This document shows positions 33,841 to 41,952 of a DNA stretch of 64,000 nucleotides, piece by piece; position 1 is the stretch's first letter, and each line of letters begins with the position of its first letter. Made by a program: the position numbers and the translations under genes. The stretch lies in contig NZ_PVNG01000012.1 of the NCBI RefSeq assembly GCF_003001935.1, positions 124,001-188,000 on the forward strand, written 5' to 3'. The stretch is from Nonomuraea fuscirosea (GTDB lineage Bacteria; Actinomycetota; Actinomycetes; Streptosporangiales; Streptosporangiaceae). The notes under the pieces were generated by a model. The model did no database searches. It was not told the DNA's origin and saw only the letters and a list, made by a program, of their open reading frames with translations.

Positions 33841-35313
33841 GTGGCAGCACCGCAGAACTACCTCGCGGTCATCAAGGTCGTCGGCATCGGCGGCGGCGGA
33901 GTCAACGCCGTCAACCGGATGATCGAAGAGGGACTCAAGGGCGTCGAGTTCATCGCGATAAACACCGACGCCCAGGCGCTGCTGATGAGTGACGCCGATG
34001 TGAAACTCGACGTGGGCCGTGAGCTCACGCGCGGGCTTGGCGCGGGCGCCAACCCCGATGTCGGCCGCAAGGCGGCCGAGGACCACCGTGAGGAGATCGA
34101 GGAGGTCCTCAAGGGGGCCGACATGGTCTTCGTCACGGCCGGTGAGGGCGGTGGCACGGGCACCGGCGGCGCGCCCGTCGTGGCCAACATCGCCAGATCG
34201 CTGGGCGCGCTCACCATCGGTGTCGTGACCAGGCCCTTCAGCTTCGAAGGGCGGCGCAGGGCCTCGCAGGCCGAGGCGGGCATCGAGACCCTGCGCGACG
34301 AGGTCGACACCCTCATCGTGATCCCCAACGACCGCCTGTTGTCGATCTCCGACCGCCAGGTGAGCGTGCTCGACGCGTTCAAGGCGGCCGACCAGGTGCT
34401 GCTGTCGGGTGTCCAGGGCATCACCGACCTGATCACCACTCCCGGTCTGATCAACCTCGACTTCGCCGACGTCAAGTCGGTCATGTCGGGCGCCGGCTCC
34501 GCCCTCATGGGCATCGGCCACGCGCGCGGCGACGACCGCTCGGTGGCGGCGGCCGAGATGGCGGTGTCCAGCCCGCTGCTGGAGGCCAGCATCGACGGCG
34601 CCCACGGTGTGCTGCTGTCGATCGCGGGCGGCTCCGACCTCGGCCTGTTCGAGATCAACGAGGCGGCCCAGCTCGTCTCCATGGCCGCCGCGCCCGACGC
34701 CAACATCATCTTCGGCACGGTCATCGACGACGCGCTCGGCGACGAGGTGCGGGTGACCGTGATCGCGGCCGGGTTCGACGACGTGCCCGGGCCGGCGGAG
34801 AAGCAGGTGCCGCGCCCGGCCGGGCGTCCCGCCGCCGCACAGCCCGCCGCGCCGCCTCCTTCGTCTCCTGTACGGCCGAGCATGGCGTCCCCGAGTGTGA
34901 AGTCCGAGCCGCCCGCGCTGCGCCCTGAGCCGCGCGCTGAGGTGCGTCCTGAGCCCCGCGGGGAGGTCAGGCCCGAGCCGCGCTCCGACTTCCGCGCGGA
35001 GCCGCGGCCTGAGCCGCGTACGGAGTTCAGGCCGGAGCCGCGCGCGGAGTTCAGGCCCGAGCCGCGTCCCGAGCCCAGGCCCGAGCCGCGCCCCGAGCCC
35101 GTGCGCCCGGTGGAGCCCGCGCAGTCGGCCGAGGCCGTCGCCGACGAGCCGGCGGACGAGCCGTCGGGCCCCGTCTCGATCCCCCGGCCCACGCCTGAGC
35201 CCACCACCCCGCCCACGCCCATCACCTCCCGCATGTCGGAGCCGCCCAAACGTCCTCGGGTGATCTTCGAGGAGCAGGAAGAGGAACTCGACGTGCCCGA
35301 CTTCCTCAAATAA
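33841..35313 (+). CDS. ftsZ: Cell division GTPase FtsZ with long RPEPR-repeat linker
   Basis: 490 residues. GTPase domain: KVVGIGGGGVNAVNRMIEEGL, FIAINTDAQALLMSDAD, the tubulin signature GEGGGTGTGGAPVVANIARSLG, and NDRLLSISDRQVSVLDAFKAADQVL. The tubulin-like C domain ends near AAGFDDVPGPAEK (about residue 322). A linker of about 155 residues follows, dominated by RPEPR repeats. The conserved C-terminal peptide is FEEQEEELDVPDFLK, which binds SepF and other partners. GTG 33841 was selected since GGAAAGG lies 9 nt upstream and actinobacterial FtsZ normally starts (M)AAPQNYLAVIKV; ATG 33793 has a Shine-Dalgarno touching it and adds 16 residues. Confidence 0.96.
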   Translation: MAAPQNYLAVIKVVGIGGGGVNAVNRMIEEGLKGVEFIAINTDAQALLMSDADVKLDVGRELTRGLGAGANPDVGRKAAEDHREEIEEVLKGADMVFVTAGEGGGTGTGGAPVVANIARSLGALTIGVVTRPFSFEGRRRASQAEAGIETLRDEVDTLIVIPNDRLLSISDRQVSVLDAFKAADQVLLSGVQGITDLITTPGLINLDFADVKSVMSGAGSALMGIGHARGDDRSVAAAEMAVSSPLLEASIDGAHGVLLSIAGGSDLGLFEINEAAQLVSMAAAPDANIIFGTVIDDALGDEVRVTVIAAGFDDVPGPAEKQVPRPAGRPAAAQPAAPPPSSPVRPSMASPSVKSEPPALRPEPRAEVRPEPRGEVRPEPRSDFRAEPRPEPRTEFRPEPRAEFRPEPRPEPRPEPRPEPVRPVEPAQSAEAVADEPADEPSGPVSIPRPTPEPTTPPTPITSRMSEPPKRPRVIFEEQEEELDVPDFLK

Positions 35314-35338
35314 CCGTCGGAAACCGCACATCGCCTGA

Positions 35339-35369
35339 CGCCGCTCCCCGCAGGGACACGGGAGCGGCG
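35339..35369. terminator. Terminator hairpin after ftsZ
   Basis: cgccgctccc (35339-35348) and gggagcggcg (35360-35369) form a perfect 10-bp stem with an 11-nt loop, 26 nt after the ftsZ stop. No U-tract follows. It separates the dcw cluster proper from yggS. Confidence 0.7.
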
Positions 35370-35432
35370 CCGTCGTGTGCGCGTCCGGGTGCACGGGGTG
35401 GGCGTACCGAGGAGAGCGAGGGGAGAGGGCAC

Positions 35433-36125
35433 GTGAGAAGGGACGAGATCGCGGCCGGTCTCGCCGAGGTGGACGCGCGCATCGCGGCGGCGTGCCGCGC
35501 GGTGGGCCGCGACCGGGGCGAGGTCACGCTGATCGCCGTCACCAAGACGCGTCCGGCCGAAGACGTCCGCATCCTGTCCGAGCTGGGCGTGCGCGACGTC
35601 GGCGAGAACCGCGACCAGGAGGCCGCGCTCAAGGCGCGGGAGCTGGCCGGGCTGCCGCTCACCTGGCACTTCGTCGGCCAGCTGCAGACCAACAAGGTCC
35701 GCTCCGTGGTCGGGTACGCCGACGTGATCCACTCCGTCGACCGCCTCAGGCTGCTGGAGACGATCAGCAAGGAGGCGGTGCGTCAGGGCCGCTCGGTCGG
35801 GTGCCTGCTGCAGGTGGCCCTCGACGACGACCCGGCCAGGGGCGGCGCCCGCCCCGCCGACCTGCTCGCGCTCGCCGACGAGGTGGCCCTGGCCGACGGG
35901 GTGTGGCTGGGCGGCGTGATGGCGGTGGCCCCGCTGGGCGAGGAGCCGGCCAGGGCGTTCGACCGGCTCAGGGACCTGGCGCTGCGCCTGCAGGAGCAGC
36001 ACCCCAGGGCCACGATGATCTCGGCGGGCATGAGCGAGGACCTCGCGCAGGCGGTCGCGTACGGCGCGACACACGTGCGCGTCGGTACGGCGTTGCTCGG
36101 TCGTCGCAAGCCCTTCGTCAGGTAA
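35433..36125 (+). CDS. YggS/YlmE family pyridoxal-phosphate homeostasis protein
   Basis: 230 residues, alanine-racemase-like TIM barrel that binds PLP without racemase activity. The PLP lysine lies in LIAVTKTRPAEDVRIL. Other blocks are ELGVRDVGENRDQEAALKA, WHFVGQLQTNKVRSVVGYADVIHSVDRL, and MISAGMSEDLAQAVAYGATHVRVGTALLG at the C-terminal phosphate-binding region. GTG start with ggggagaggg. In many actinomycetes a ylmD (pgeF) gene sits between ftsZ and this gene; it is absent here. Confidence 0.94.
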   Translation: MRRDEIAAGLAEVDARIAAACRAVGRDRGEVTLIAVTKTRPAEDVRILSELGVRDVGENRDQEAALKARELAGLPLTWHFVGQLQTNKVRSVVGYADVIHSVDRLRLLETISKEAVRQGRSVGCLLQVALDDDPARGGARPADLLALADEVALADGVWLGGVMAVAPLGEEPARAFDRLRDLALRLQEQHPRATMISAGMSEDLAQAVAYGATHVRVGTALLGRRKPFVR

Positions 36126-36264
36126 TGTCCCCTCAAGTGGGTCTTCAAGCCCGCGACCAAGTAGAGGTCGATCTAGCGGTGAGCTCCAGGGGGCACGCCT
36201 ACCGCCCCGGACCCGGTGACGGGCCCCGGGGAAGTGCGACCATGAGCAGGAGGACGACGTAGCG

Positions 36265-36765
36265 ATGGCCGGCGCGATGCGCAAGATGGCGGTCTACCTC
36301 GGTCTCGTGGAGGACGACCGCTACGAGAGATATGAGACCTACACCGACGACTACGCCTACGACGACGAGGTGCAGCGCAGCGGTGAGGAACGGCCCGTGG
36401 CGGTCCAGGACCGCGACGACGAGCCCGAGGCAGGGGTGCCCGCGCCCAGGCCCACCACGACGATCCTGGAACGCCGCACGACCGATCTGGCCCGCATCAC
36501 GACCCTGCACCCCAGGACGTACAACGAGGCGCGGACGATCGGCGAGCACTTCCGCGACGGCACCCCCGTCATCATGAATCTGACCGAGATGGTTGACAGC
36601 GACGCCAAGCGGCTCGTTGATTTCGCGGCAGGTCTCGTCTTTGGCCTACATGGCAGCATTGAACGTGTTACCAACAAGGTGTTCCTGTTGTCCCCTGCCA
36701 ATGTCGAGGTGACCGCCGAGGACAAGGCCCGAATCGCGGAACGCGGATTCTTCAACCAGAGTTAG
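36265..36765 (+). CDS. sepF: Cell division protein SepF
   Basis: 166 residues. It starts with the membrane-binding amphipathic segment MAGAMRKMAVYLGLVEDDRY, then an acidic Tyr/Asp-rich linker, then the SepF core: TTTILERRTTDLARITTLHPRTYNEARTIGEHFRDGTPVIMNLTEMVDSDAKRLVDFAAGLVFGL through VFLLSPANVEVTAED. SepF anchors FtsZ to the membrane and substitutes for FtsA, which actinobacteria lack. GAGGACG precedes the ATG. It lies in the conserved yggS-sepF-yggT-divIVA order. Confidence 0.96.
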   Translation: MAGAMRKMAVYLGLVEDDRYERYETYTDDYAYDDEVQRSGEERPVAVQDRDDEPEAGVPAPRPTTTILERRTTDLARITTLHPRTYNEARTIGEHFRDGTPVIMNLTEMVDSDAKRLVDFAAGLVFGLHGSIERVTNKVFLLSPANVEVTAEDKARIAERGFFNQS

Positions 36766-36845
36766 AGTCTCTGTATGCCTATCGGACCCAACCCGGTCTC
36801 ACCGAGGCCGGGCGGGCACATCAGAAGTGGAGGCGCGGCCGGGCC

Positions 36846-37133
36846 GTGGATGTCGTCGGTGGGATCTTGGTCGTTGTCCTGTCCCTCTATCTGGTGCTGC
36901 TCATCGGCAGGATGATCTTCGAGACGGTGCAGGCTTTCGCCCGGCAGTGGCGGCCTTCCGGCGTCGTACTGGTGCTGGCCGAGGCCACATACACCGCCAC
37001 GGACCCGCCCCTCAAGTTCCTCCGCCGTTTCATTCCTCCGCTCCGGTTGGGTACGGTGGCCTTTGACCTAAGCTTCACTGTCCTGTTCATCGTGGTGCTG
37101 ATCCTGATCCAGATCGCCGGAACGCTGCGATGA
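36846..37133 (+). CDS. YggT family membrane protein
   Basis: 95 residues with two membrane helices (GGILVVVLSLYLVLLIGRMIFETV and AFDLSFTVLFIVVLILIQIAG) and the conserved connecting block ATYTATDPPLKFLRRFIPPLRLG. YggT proteins accompany SepF and DivIVA in actinobacteria and firmicutes; the exact role is unknown, possibly envelope or osmotic homeostasis. GTG start; GGAGG lies about 14 nt upstream, rather far. The gap from sepF is 80 nt. Confidence 0.92.
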   Translation: MDVVGGILVVVLSLYLVLLIGRMIFETVQAFARQWRPSGVVLVLAEATYTATDPPLKFLRRFIPPLRLGTVAFDLSFTVLFIVVLILIQIAGTLR

Positions 37134-37239
37134 GCCGGGCCCGTGCGGCGCTCGGTCGTGATCCAACTCGTGTCCGCGCTGAGGTGATTCGGGTAACCGT
37201 CCTCCGGACAGACTCCAAGCGCGCCAAGGAGACCAAAAA

Positions 37240-38118
37240 ATGCCGCTGACGCCCGCTGATGTGCGGAACAAGCAGTTCAGTACCACCCGGTTGCGGCCGG
37301 GCTACGACGAGGAGGAGGTCGACGCCTTCCTCGACGAGGTGGAAGCTGAGCTCGACCGCCTGATCCAAGAGAACGAGGAGCTCCGCGCCAAGCTGGCCGA
37401 GTGCCTGCGCGGGAAGGTGCCGGGCGGCATGAACATGCCCATGGCCTCCGCCCCGGTCCAGGAGCAGCCCAAGCCCGAGATGATGGCGCCGCCGCAGCCG
37501 GAGCCCATGCGGGCCCCCGAGCCGCCGCCGGTGCAGCAGCAGCCGCCGGTCCCCGTGGCCATGAACATGCCTCCCGCCGAGGACAACATGGACACCGCGG
37601 CCCGCGTTCTCGCGCTCGCCCAGCAGACCGCCGACCAGGCGATCGCCGACGCCCGCCGGGAGGCGGACGAGACGGTGACCCGCGCCCGCCGCGAGGCCGA
37701 CGAGATCCTCACCAAGGCTCGCCGTCAGGCCGAGCAGGTCATCGGCGACGCCCGTGCCCGCGCCGAGACGCTCGAGCGCGACGCGCAGGAGCGCCACCGC
37801 CAGGCGATGGGCTCGCTCGTGCAGACCCGCGACGAGCTCGAGCGCAAGGTCGAGGAGCTGCGCAGCTTCGAACGCGAATACCGCAGCCGGCTCAAGCTCT
37901 ACCTGGAGAACCAGCTCGCCGAGCTCAACGTGTCCGCGGAGGGCAGCGGCGGCTTCCCGGTCATGTCCGGCGGCCCGCAGGGTCAGGCTCCCGCCATGTC
38001 GCACGCCGTGCCTCAGGGTGGCCAGCAGCCTCTGCCCGGTGGCCCCAACCCGTTCGGCGGCGAGGCTCCGCAGGGCGCCTTCCCCGGCGGTGACGGTCCC
38101 CACAACGACCGCCGGTAA
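37240..38118 (+). CDS. divIVA: DivIVA/Wag31 polar growth protein
   Basis: 292 residues. The N-terminal lipid-binding domain LTPADVRNKQFSTTRLRPGYDEEEVDAFLDEVEAEL is the standard DivIVA opening. A Met/Pro/Gln-rich linker (about residues 62-115) separates it from a long coiled coil (TAARVLALAQQTADQAIADARREAD... to LYLENQLAELN). The Gly/Pro-rich tail ends in NDRR. It marks poles and branch sites and directs apical wall synthesis. AAGGAG lies 8 nt before the ATG. This gene is essential in mycelial actinobacteria. Confidence 0.97.
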   Translation: MPLTPADVRNKQFSTTRLRPGYDEEEVDAFLDEVEAELDRLIQENEELRAKLAECLRGKVPGGMNMPMASAPVQEQPKPEMMAPPQPEPMRAPEPPPVQQQPPVPVAMNMPPAEDNMDTAARVLALAQQTADQAIADARREADETVTRARREADEILTKARRQAEQVIGDARARAETLERDAQERHRQAMGSLVQTRDELERKVEELRSFEREYRSRLKLYLENQLAELNVSAEGSGGFPVMSGGPQGQAPAMSHAVPQGGQQPLPGGPNPFGGEAPQGAFPGGDGPHNDRR

Positions 38119-38159
38119 AGTAACGGGTCACTAGGACCTGTCACTCGAAAGAGCCCTCT

Positions 38160-40442
38160 GTGATCCTTATCAGTGCTGGTTTGGTGCTCGCGGCAGTGGT
38201 TCTGCTGATCGCGGGCTTCGTACTGGCGAAGCCGTTCCTGATCATGTGGTCCATCGTGGTCAGCGTGCTGTCCGCGCTGTTCCTGGTGATCGGGGCGTTC
38301 CTACGGCGTAACGAGCTTTTTCCCGGAGGTGGGCAGGCCGCTGCGCCGGCCACCCCCCCGAAGGGGCTCATGCCGCCGGCTCCGCCGTACAACCAGACCG
38401 GTCCCACGGCTCACCAGCCACCCATGCGGCCCCAGCCGCACCCCCGACCGCAGCCGCAGGCGCCGCAGCGGACCGCCACGGTCCCCGCGCCCGCCATGCG
38501 CCGCCCCGCCGCGGGCGGCGTCGCGCCGGACGCGATCGTGCTGGTGATCCCGGGACGCAAGCGCTACCACGTACCCGGCTGCAGGCAGCTGACCGGCCGG
38601 GATCACGAGGAGCTCACCTACGAGGAGGCACGCGAGGAGGGCTTCACGCCCTGCACGGCGTGCCTGCCGGACGCAGCGCTCGGCGGACGGCAACTGCCGC
38701 CTGCCGCCGACCCCGAGCCCGTCGTCGCCCCCGGTTCCGCCCCCGTCAAGGACGTCACGGCGAGCCGGGCCGAAAACTCCGCGGAGACCCGCGACCTCCG
38801 TCCGCCGGTCACCCCGCCGAAGCCCGACACGAAGGCTTCCACCCCCGACCCGGAGCCTGCCGCCGCCCACGAGGATGGCGCGCCCGGGTGGTTCGGCCGT
38901 CCTTCGGCCGACAGCACCGACTTTCCGTCCGCCGCCCCCGAGCCCGGCTCGGCCGCCGCGCAGGCGGAGACCTCATACTTCCGGCCGCCCCCCTTCGTCC
39001 AGAGAGCCGAAGGAACGTCCGCTGCGGGCAAGCCCACGTCCGGCAAGCCCTCCTCAGGCCGCCCCGCTCCGGCCACGCCCGCTTCGGGCGGGCCGTCCTC
39101 GGGCGCATCCGCCCCTGGATCGCCGTCTTCCGGCCGCCCGTCCTCCGGCACCTCTGCCTCAGGTCGTCCGTCTTCTGGCACGCCCACCTCGGGCCGGCCG
39201 TCCTCCGGGACGCCCGGGCCCGGGAAGCCCAGCTCTGGGACGGGGGCTGCGAGTCCGGCGGCCGGTGCGGGTGTGTCCGGCACGCCCGCACCAGGCAAGC
39301 CCTCCACCGGCGACACCTCACCCGGCGACGACGGCACTCCGAGCAAGTCGCAGACGGGTGCCGGCAAGCCTGGTCAGCCCGCCACGGGCACCACGCAGCG
39401 GCCAGGATCGTCCCCGGAACCGTCCGGCCCCAGGTCCGGCGCCACACCGGGACAGCCGGCTGGAGCCGATTCTCAGGGCGGCCAGACCGGCGAACCCGCT
39501 TCCAGGACCGTTGGCTCTGATGCCAAGGGCGGCCGGCCGAGTGCGACGCCTGGCCAGTCCGGGAGCAAGAGCGGTCAGTCGGGCACGACGCCGGGCCAGG
39601 CCGGGGGCAAGCCCGGTCAGCCGGGTTCGACGCCCGGCCAGTCGAGTGCGACGTCCGGTCAGTCCGGGAGCAAGAGCGGTCAGTCGGGCCCCACGCCCAG
39701 CCAGTCCGGCGGCAAGCCCGGGCAGTCCACGGGCAAGACAGGGCGGCCCGGGGACGCGGATGACCGGGATGACGACGGCCCAGGACCCGCCACGGCGCCG
39801 CAGCCTCGTATCACCATCTCACCGGCATCGGGGCGTACAGGTACAGGAAGCACCGGAGCCGGCGCCAAGCCGTCCCAGCGTCCTTCTGGGCCTCCGGAGC
39901 AGGGGCCGTCGCAGGGGGAGACCGTGATCCTGCACGAGCGCCCCGCCTCCTCGTCCGAATCGCAGGCCAAGCCCAAGGGCCCGCTGCCTCCCGGCACCCC
40001 GGCCCGTCCGACGGGCACCACGCCCGCCGCCGCTCCGGGAAAGGCCGAGAACGACGACCCCAAGGCGGCGACCGGCAAGGGAGAGACACCGCGAGCTGAC
40101 GGCGGCCCGGCAACCCAGGGCGACACTCCCGCAACCAAGGGCGGACCTGCCGCGAGCGCACCCCGACCCCCTGCCTCCGACGCTTCCACGAAGCCCCCGG
40201 CGTCCGGCGCCAAGAACGAGACGGCTCCCGGTAGCGGCAAGCCCCCCTCCGGCTCCGGTGGTAGCGAACGCCAGGGAGTCGTGAAGGTCATCGTCGGCAC
40301 CCGCCGCTACCACAGCACCGCCTGCCCCCTGGTCAGGGGCGCGGGCGACACCGGCGTCGAGACGATGACCCTCGCCGCCGCCGAGGCAGCCGGCCTGACC
40401 AGCTGCTCGGTATGCCAGCACGACCGCCAGACCGTCTCCTGA
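38160..40442 (+). CDS. Membrane protein with two His-Cys-Cys-Cys putative zinc motifs joined by a long disordered linker
   Basis: 760 residues; family not recognised. Residues 2-48 form two membrane helices (ISAGLVLAAVVLLIAGFVLA; FLIMWSIVVSVLSALFLVIG). Near residue 128 is a small domain with PGRKRYHVPGCRQL and later TPCTACL. A matching one sits at the extreme C-terminus: VGTRRYHSTACPLV and later TSCSVCQ. Both fit YHxxxC...CxxC with an intervening EEA..G or AEAAG helix, resembling Ada-type zinc-ribbon modules; zinc binding is inferred. Between them about 540 residues are Pro/Ser/Gly/Thr repeats (SGRPSSGT; GQSGSKSGQSG). Position after divIVA matches a small membrane gene in Streptomyces, so the helices may be the conserved part. 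GTG start. Confidence 0.8.
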   Translation: MILISAGLVLAAVVLLIAGFVLAKPFLIMWSIVVSVLSALFLVIGAFLRRNELFPGGGQAAAPATPPKGLMPPAPPYNQTGPTAHQPPMRPQPHPRPQPQAPQRTATVPAPAMRRPAAGGVAPDAIVLVIPGRKRYHVPGCRQLTGRDHEELTYEEAREEGFTPCTACLPDAALGGRQLPPAADPEPVVAPGSAPVKDVTASRAENSAETRDLRPPVTPPKPDTKASTPDPEPAAAHEDGAPGWFGRPSADSTDFPSAAPEPGSAAAQAETSYFRPPPFVQRAEGTSAAGKPTSGKPSSGRPAPATPASGGPSSGASAPGSPSSGRPSSGTSASGRPSSGTPTSGRPSSGTPGPGKPSSGTGAASPAAGAGVSGTPAPGKPSTGDTSPGDDGTPSKSQTGAGKPGQPATGTTQRPGSSPEPSGPRSGATPGQPAGADSQGGQTGEPASRTVGSDAKGGRPSATPGQSGSKSGQSGTTPGQAGGKPGQPGSTPGQSSATSGQSGSKSGQSGPTPSQSGGKPGQSTGKTGRPGDADDRDDDGPGPATAPQPRITISPASGRTGTGSTGAGAKPSQRPSGPPEQGPSQGETVILHERPASSSESQAKPKGPLPPGTPARPTGTTPAAAPGKAENDDPKAATGKGETPRADGGPATQGDTPATKGGPAASAPRPPASDASTKPPASGAKNETAPGSGKPPSGSGGSERQGVVKVIVGTRRYHSTACPLVRGAGDTGVETMTLAAAEAAGLTSCSVCQHDRQTVS

Positions 40443-40584
40443 CCCCGCTCGCCTACCCAGCATCCCCGCCCACCCAGCACCCCCACGCCCTCACCTCTGC
40501 CTCGACCGAACGCCGGTCCGACACACCGACGCTTCGGGTGCGAGACCGAGGGGCTCGGGCTTCTCACCGCAGGGAGGTGCCCGC

Positions 40585-40621
40585 TGGGCGGCGGGTGAAG
40601 GATCTTGTCACCCGTCGCCCA
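40585..40621. terminator. Bidirectional terminator between convergent genes
   Basis: tgggcggcgggtga (40585-40598) pairs with tcacccgtcgccca (40608-40621), 14 bp with one G-T pair and a 9-nt loop. It lies between the 760-residue gene and the convergent NUDIX gene and would serve both. The rest of the 267-nt gap holds nothing recognised. Confidence 0.75.
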
Positions 40622-40709
40622 CCCGGATGTCGGTGACGGATGACGACTGACCCCCGGTCGGGGAATCCGGCCATGCAGCTGAGCCACCCACAGGACACGA
40701 CGCCGCCGA

Positions 40710-41222
40710 TCATCCGGCCGCCGGCCGGTCCGCGTTCCCGAATGCCAGATATCGGCGCAACGCCTCTCGCCCACCGGGAACGAAAGGCCATCGATCCACG
40801 ACTTCCCGCAATTCGAGCTCTGTGAGCCAGGCGTGCCACGCGATCTCGGACGGATCCGGCACCAACGGCTCGGTGATCACGGCCTCGTGCACGCCGAACC
40901 AGACCGGGCTGACCCCGTCCCGGCACAGGAACGTGAACAGGAAACGCACCGGAACGCCGGCGCCCAGCTCCTCGGCCAGTTCGCGAGCCGCTGCGTCCTC
41001 ATATGACTCACCGACGTTCACGGCACCCCCGACCATCACGTCATAGCGGCCGGGAAAGCGAGGGTGCCGGTCCGCTCGGCGCAGCACCAGGATCCGGCCC
41101 GTCGGATCGCGGCAGATCGTCGTCGCGATCCGATGCGTCCATCGCCGGCGCTCCGCCTCCGCGCGATCCACGACCCCCAGCACGCGGTCCCGTTCGTCCA
41201 CCCGCTCGACCAGCTCACCCAT
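40710..41222 (-). CDS. NUDIX hydrolase (YfcD-like)
   Basis: 170 residues. The NUDIX box is complete: GGAVNVGESYEDAAARELAEELGA fits GX5EX7REUXEEXGU. The preceding MGELVERVDERDRVLGVVDRAEAERRRWTHRIATTI resembles the YfcD and isopentenyl-diphosphate isomerase-like subgroup. It probably hydrolyses a nucleoside diphosphate derivative; the substrate is unknown. The ATG at 41222 begins this block; the frame is open to 41405 but those residues overlap the neighbouring phosphatase remnant. It diverges from the broken phosphatase gene, sharing a 175-nt control region. Confidence 0.88.
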   Translation of the reverse strand: MGELVERVDERDRVLGVVDRAEAERRRWTHRIATTICRDPTGRILVLRRADRHPRFPGRYDVMVGGAVNVGESYEDAAARELAEELGAGVPVRFLFTFLCRDGVSPVWFGVHEAVITEPLVPDPSEIAWHAWLTELELREVVDRWPFVPGGREALRRYLAFGNADRPAAG

Positions 41223-41397
41223 GCGGGACACGATCGCAGGCGCCACCGACAACCTGCTGCACGAGCGGCCCGAGCCGGTGATCCGCGTCATATGATCTGC
41301 CGGATCGGTAACGATCCCCAGCGGCAAGCCCACGATCAGCCTCGCCGTCATGGATGCCGAACTCGGCCCGTCCCCCTCACACAGGAAGAGACCCCGC

Positions 41398-41876
41398 ATG
41401 CGCACCCTTTACGTCGTCACCCATCCGGAGGCGACGCACCACGTCGAGAGGGTGGTCGGCGGCCGGCACGACTCACAGCTGACACCAGCCGGCCTCCGCG
41501 CGGCCGGCCGAGGCCGCAGGAGTGGCTGGATCAGCGGTTCGTCCCGCCACCGGCGGACGGGGAGCGGCTGGAGCACGACGAGGGCGTGGCGGGCGCCGAG
41601 ACCAAAGAGATGTTGGCCCGGCGCGTCTACGCGGCCATGGACGAGATCGTGCGGCGGCCCTGCGAACACCAGGTCATCGTGACGCACGGCGGCTCGCTGA
41701 CCTTCGTCGTGGCGTCCTGGATCAGGATGCCGATCCAGGCGGTCGGCCAGGTCGGTTTCCCGGTGCCGTCCGGCAGCATCACCACGCTGCGCGAGGACGA
41801 CTCTTTCCACAACCGTGCGGTCGTCGGCCTGGGTGACATCCGCCATCTCGGCTCCGCAGAATCCGAAGCGGGCTGA
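41398..41876 (+). pseudogene. Histidine phosphatase (phosphoglycerate mutase-like) gene broken by internal deletion and frameshift
   Basis: The first frame (from ATG 41398) encodes MRTLYVVTHPEATHHV through LTPAGLRAAGR, the N-terminal strand and helix of a histidine-phosphatase relative. At about 41512 the homology jumps to another frame, where RPQEWLDQRFVPPPADGERL through the HQVIVTHGGSLTFVVASW core and GSITTLREDDSFHNR continues to the stop at 41874-41876. Comparison with my memory of intact homologues suggests that roughly 45-55 codons of the middle (the SSDLxRxxQTAE region) are missing and the junction is out of frame. The join lies in gcggccggccgaggccg, a GC repeat that may have mediated the deletion. 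A sequencing error alone would not explain the missing segment. Confidence 0.75.
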
Positions 41877-41952
41877 CCTCGACCTGTTCCGGTGCTGTCG
41901 CTGAGCCCGTGGAGAGCGAGAGGGGCGCCCTGTGGCAGGGCGCCCCTCCAGG

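Noticed and set aside
38660..39927. Overlapping plus- and minus-strand open frames within the 760-residue gene
   Set aside because: They are other-frame readings of the Ser/Pro/Gly repeat; only the chosen frame has membrane helices and the two conserved Cys/His modules.
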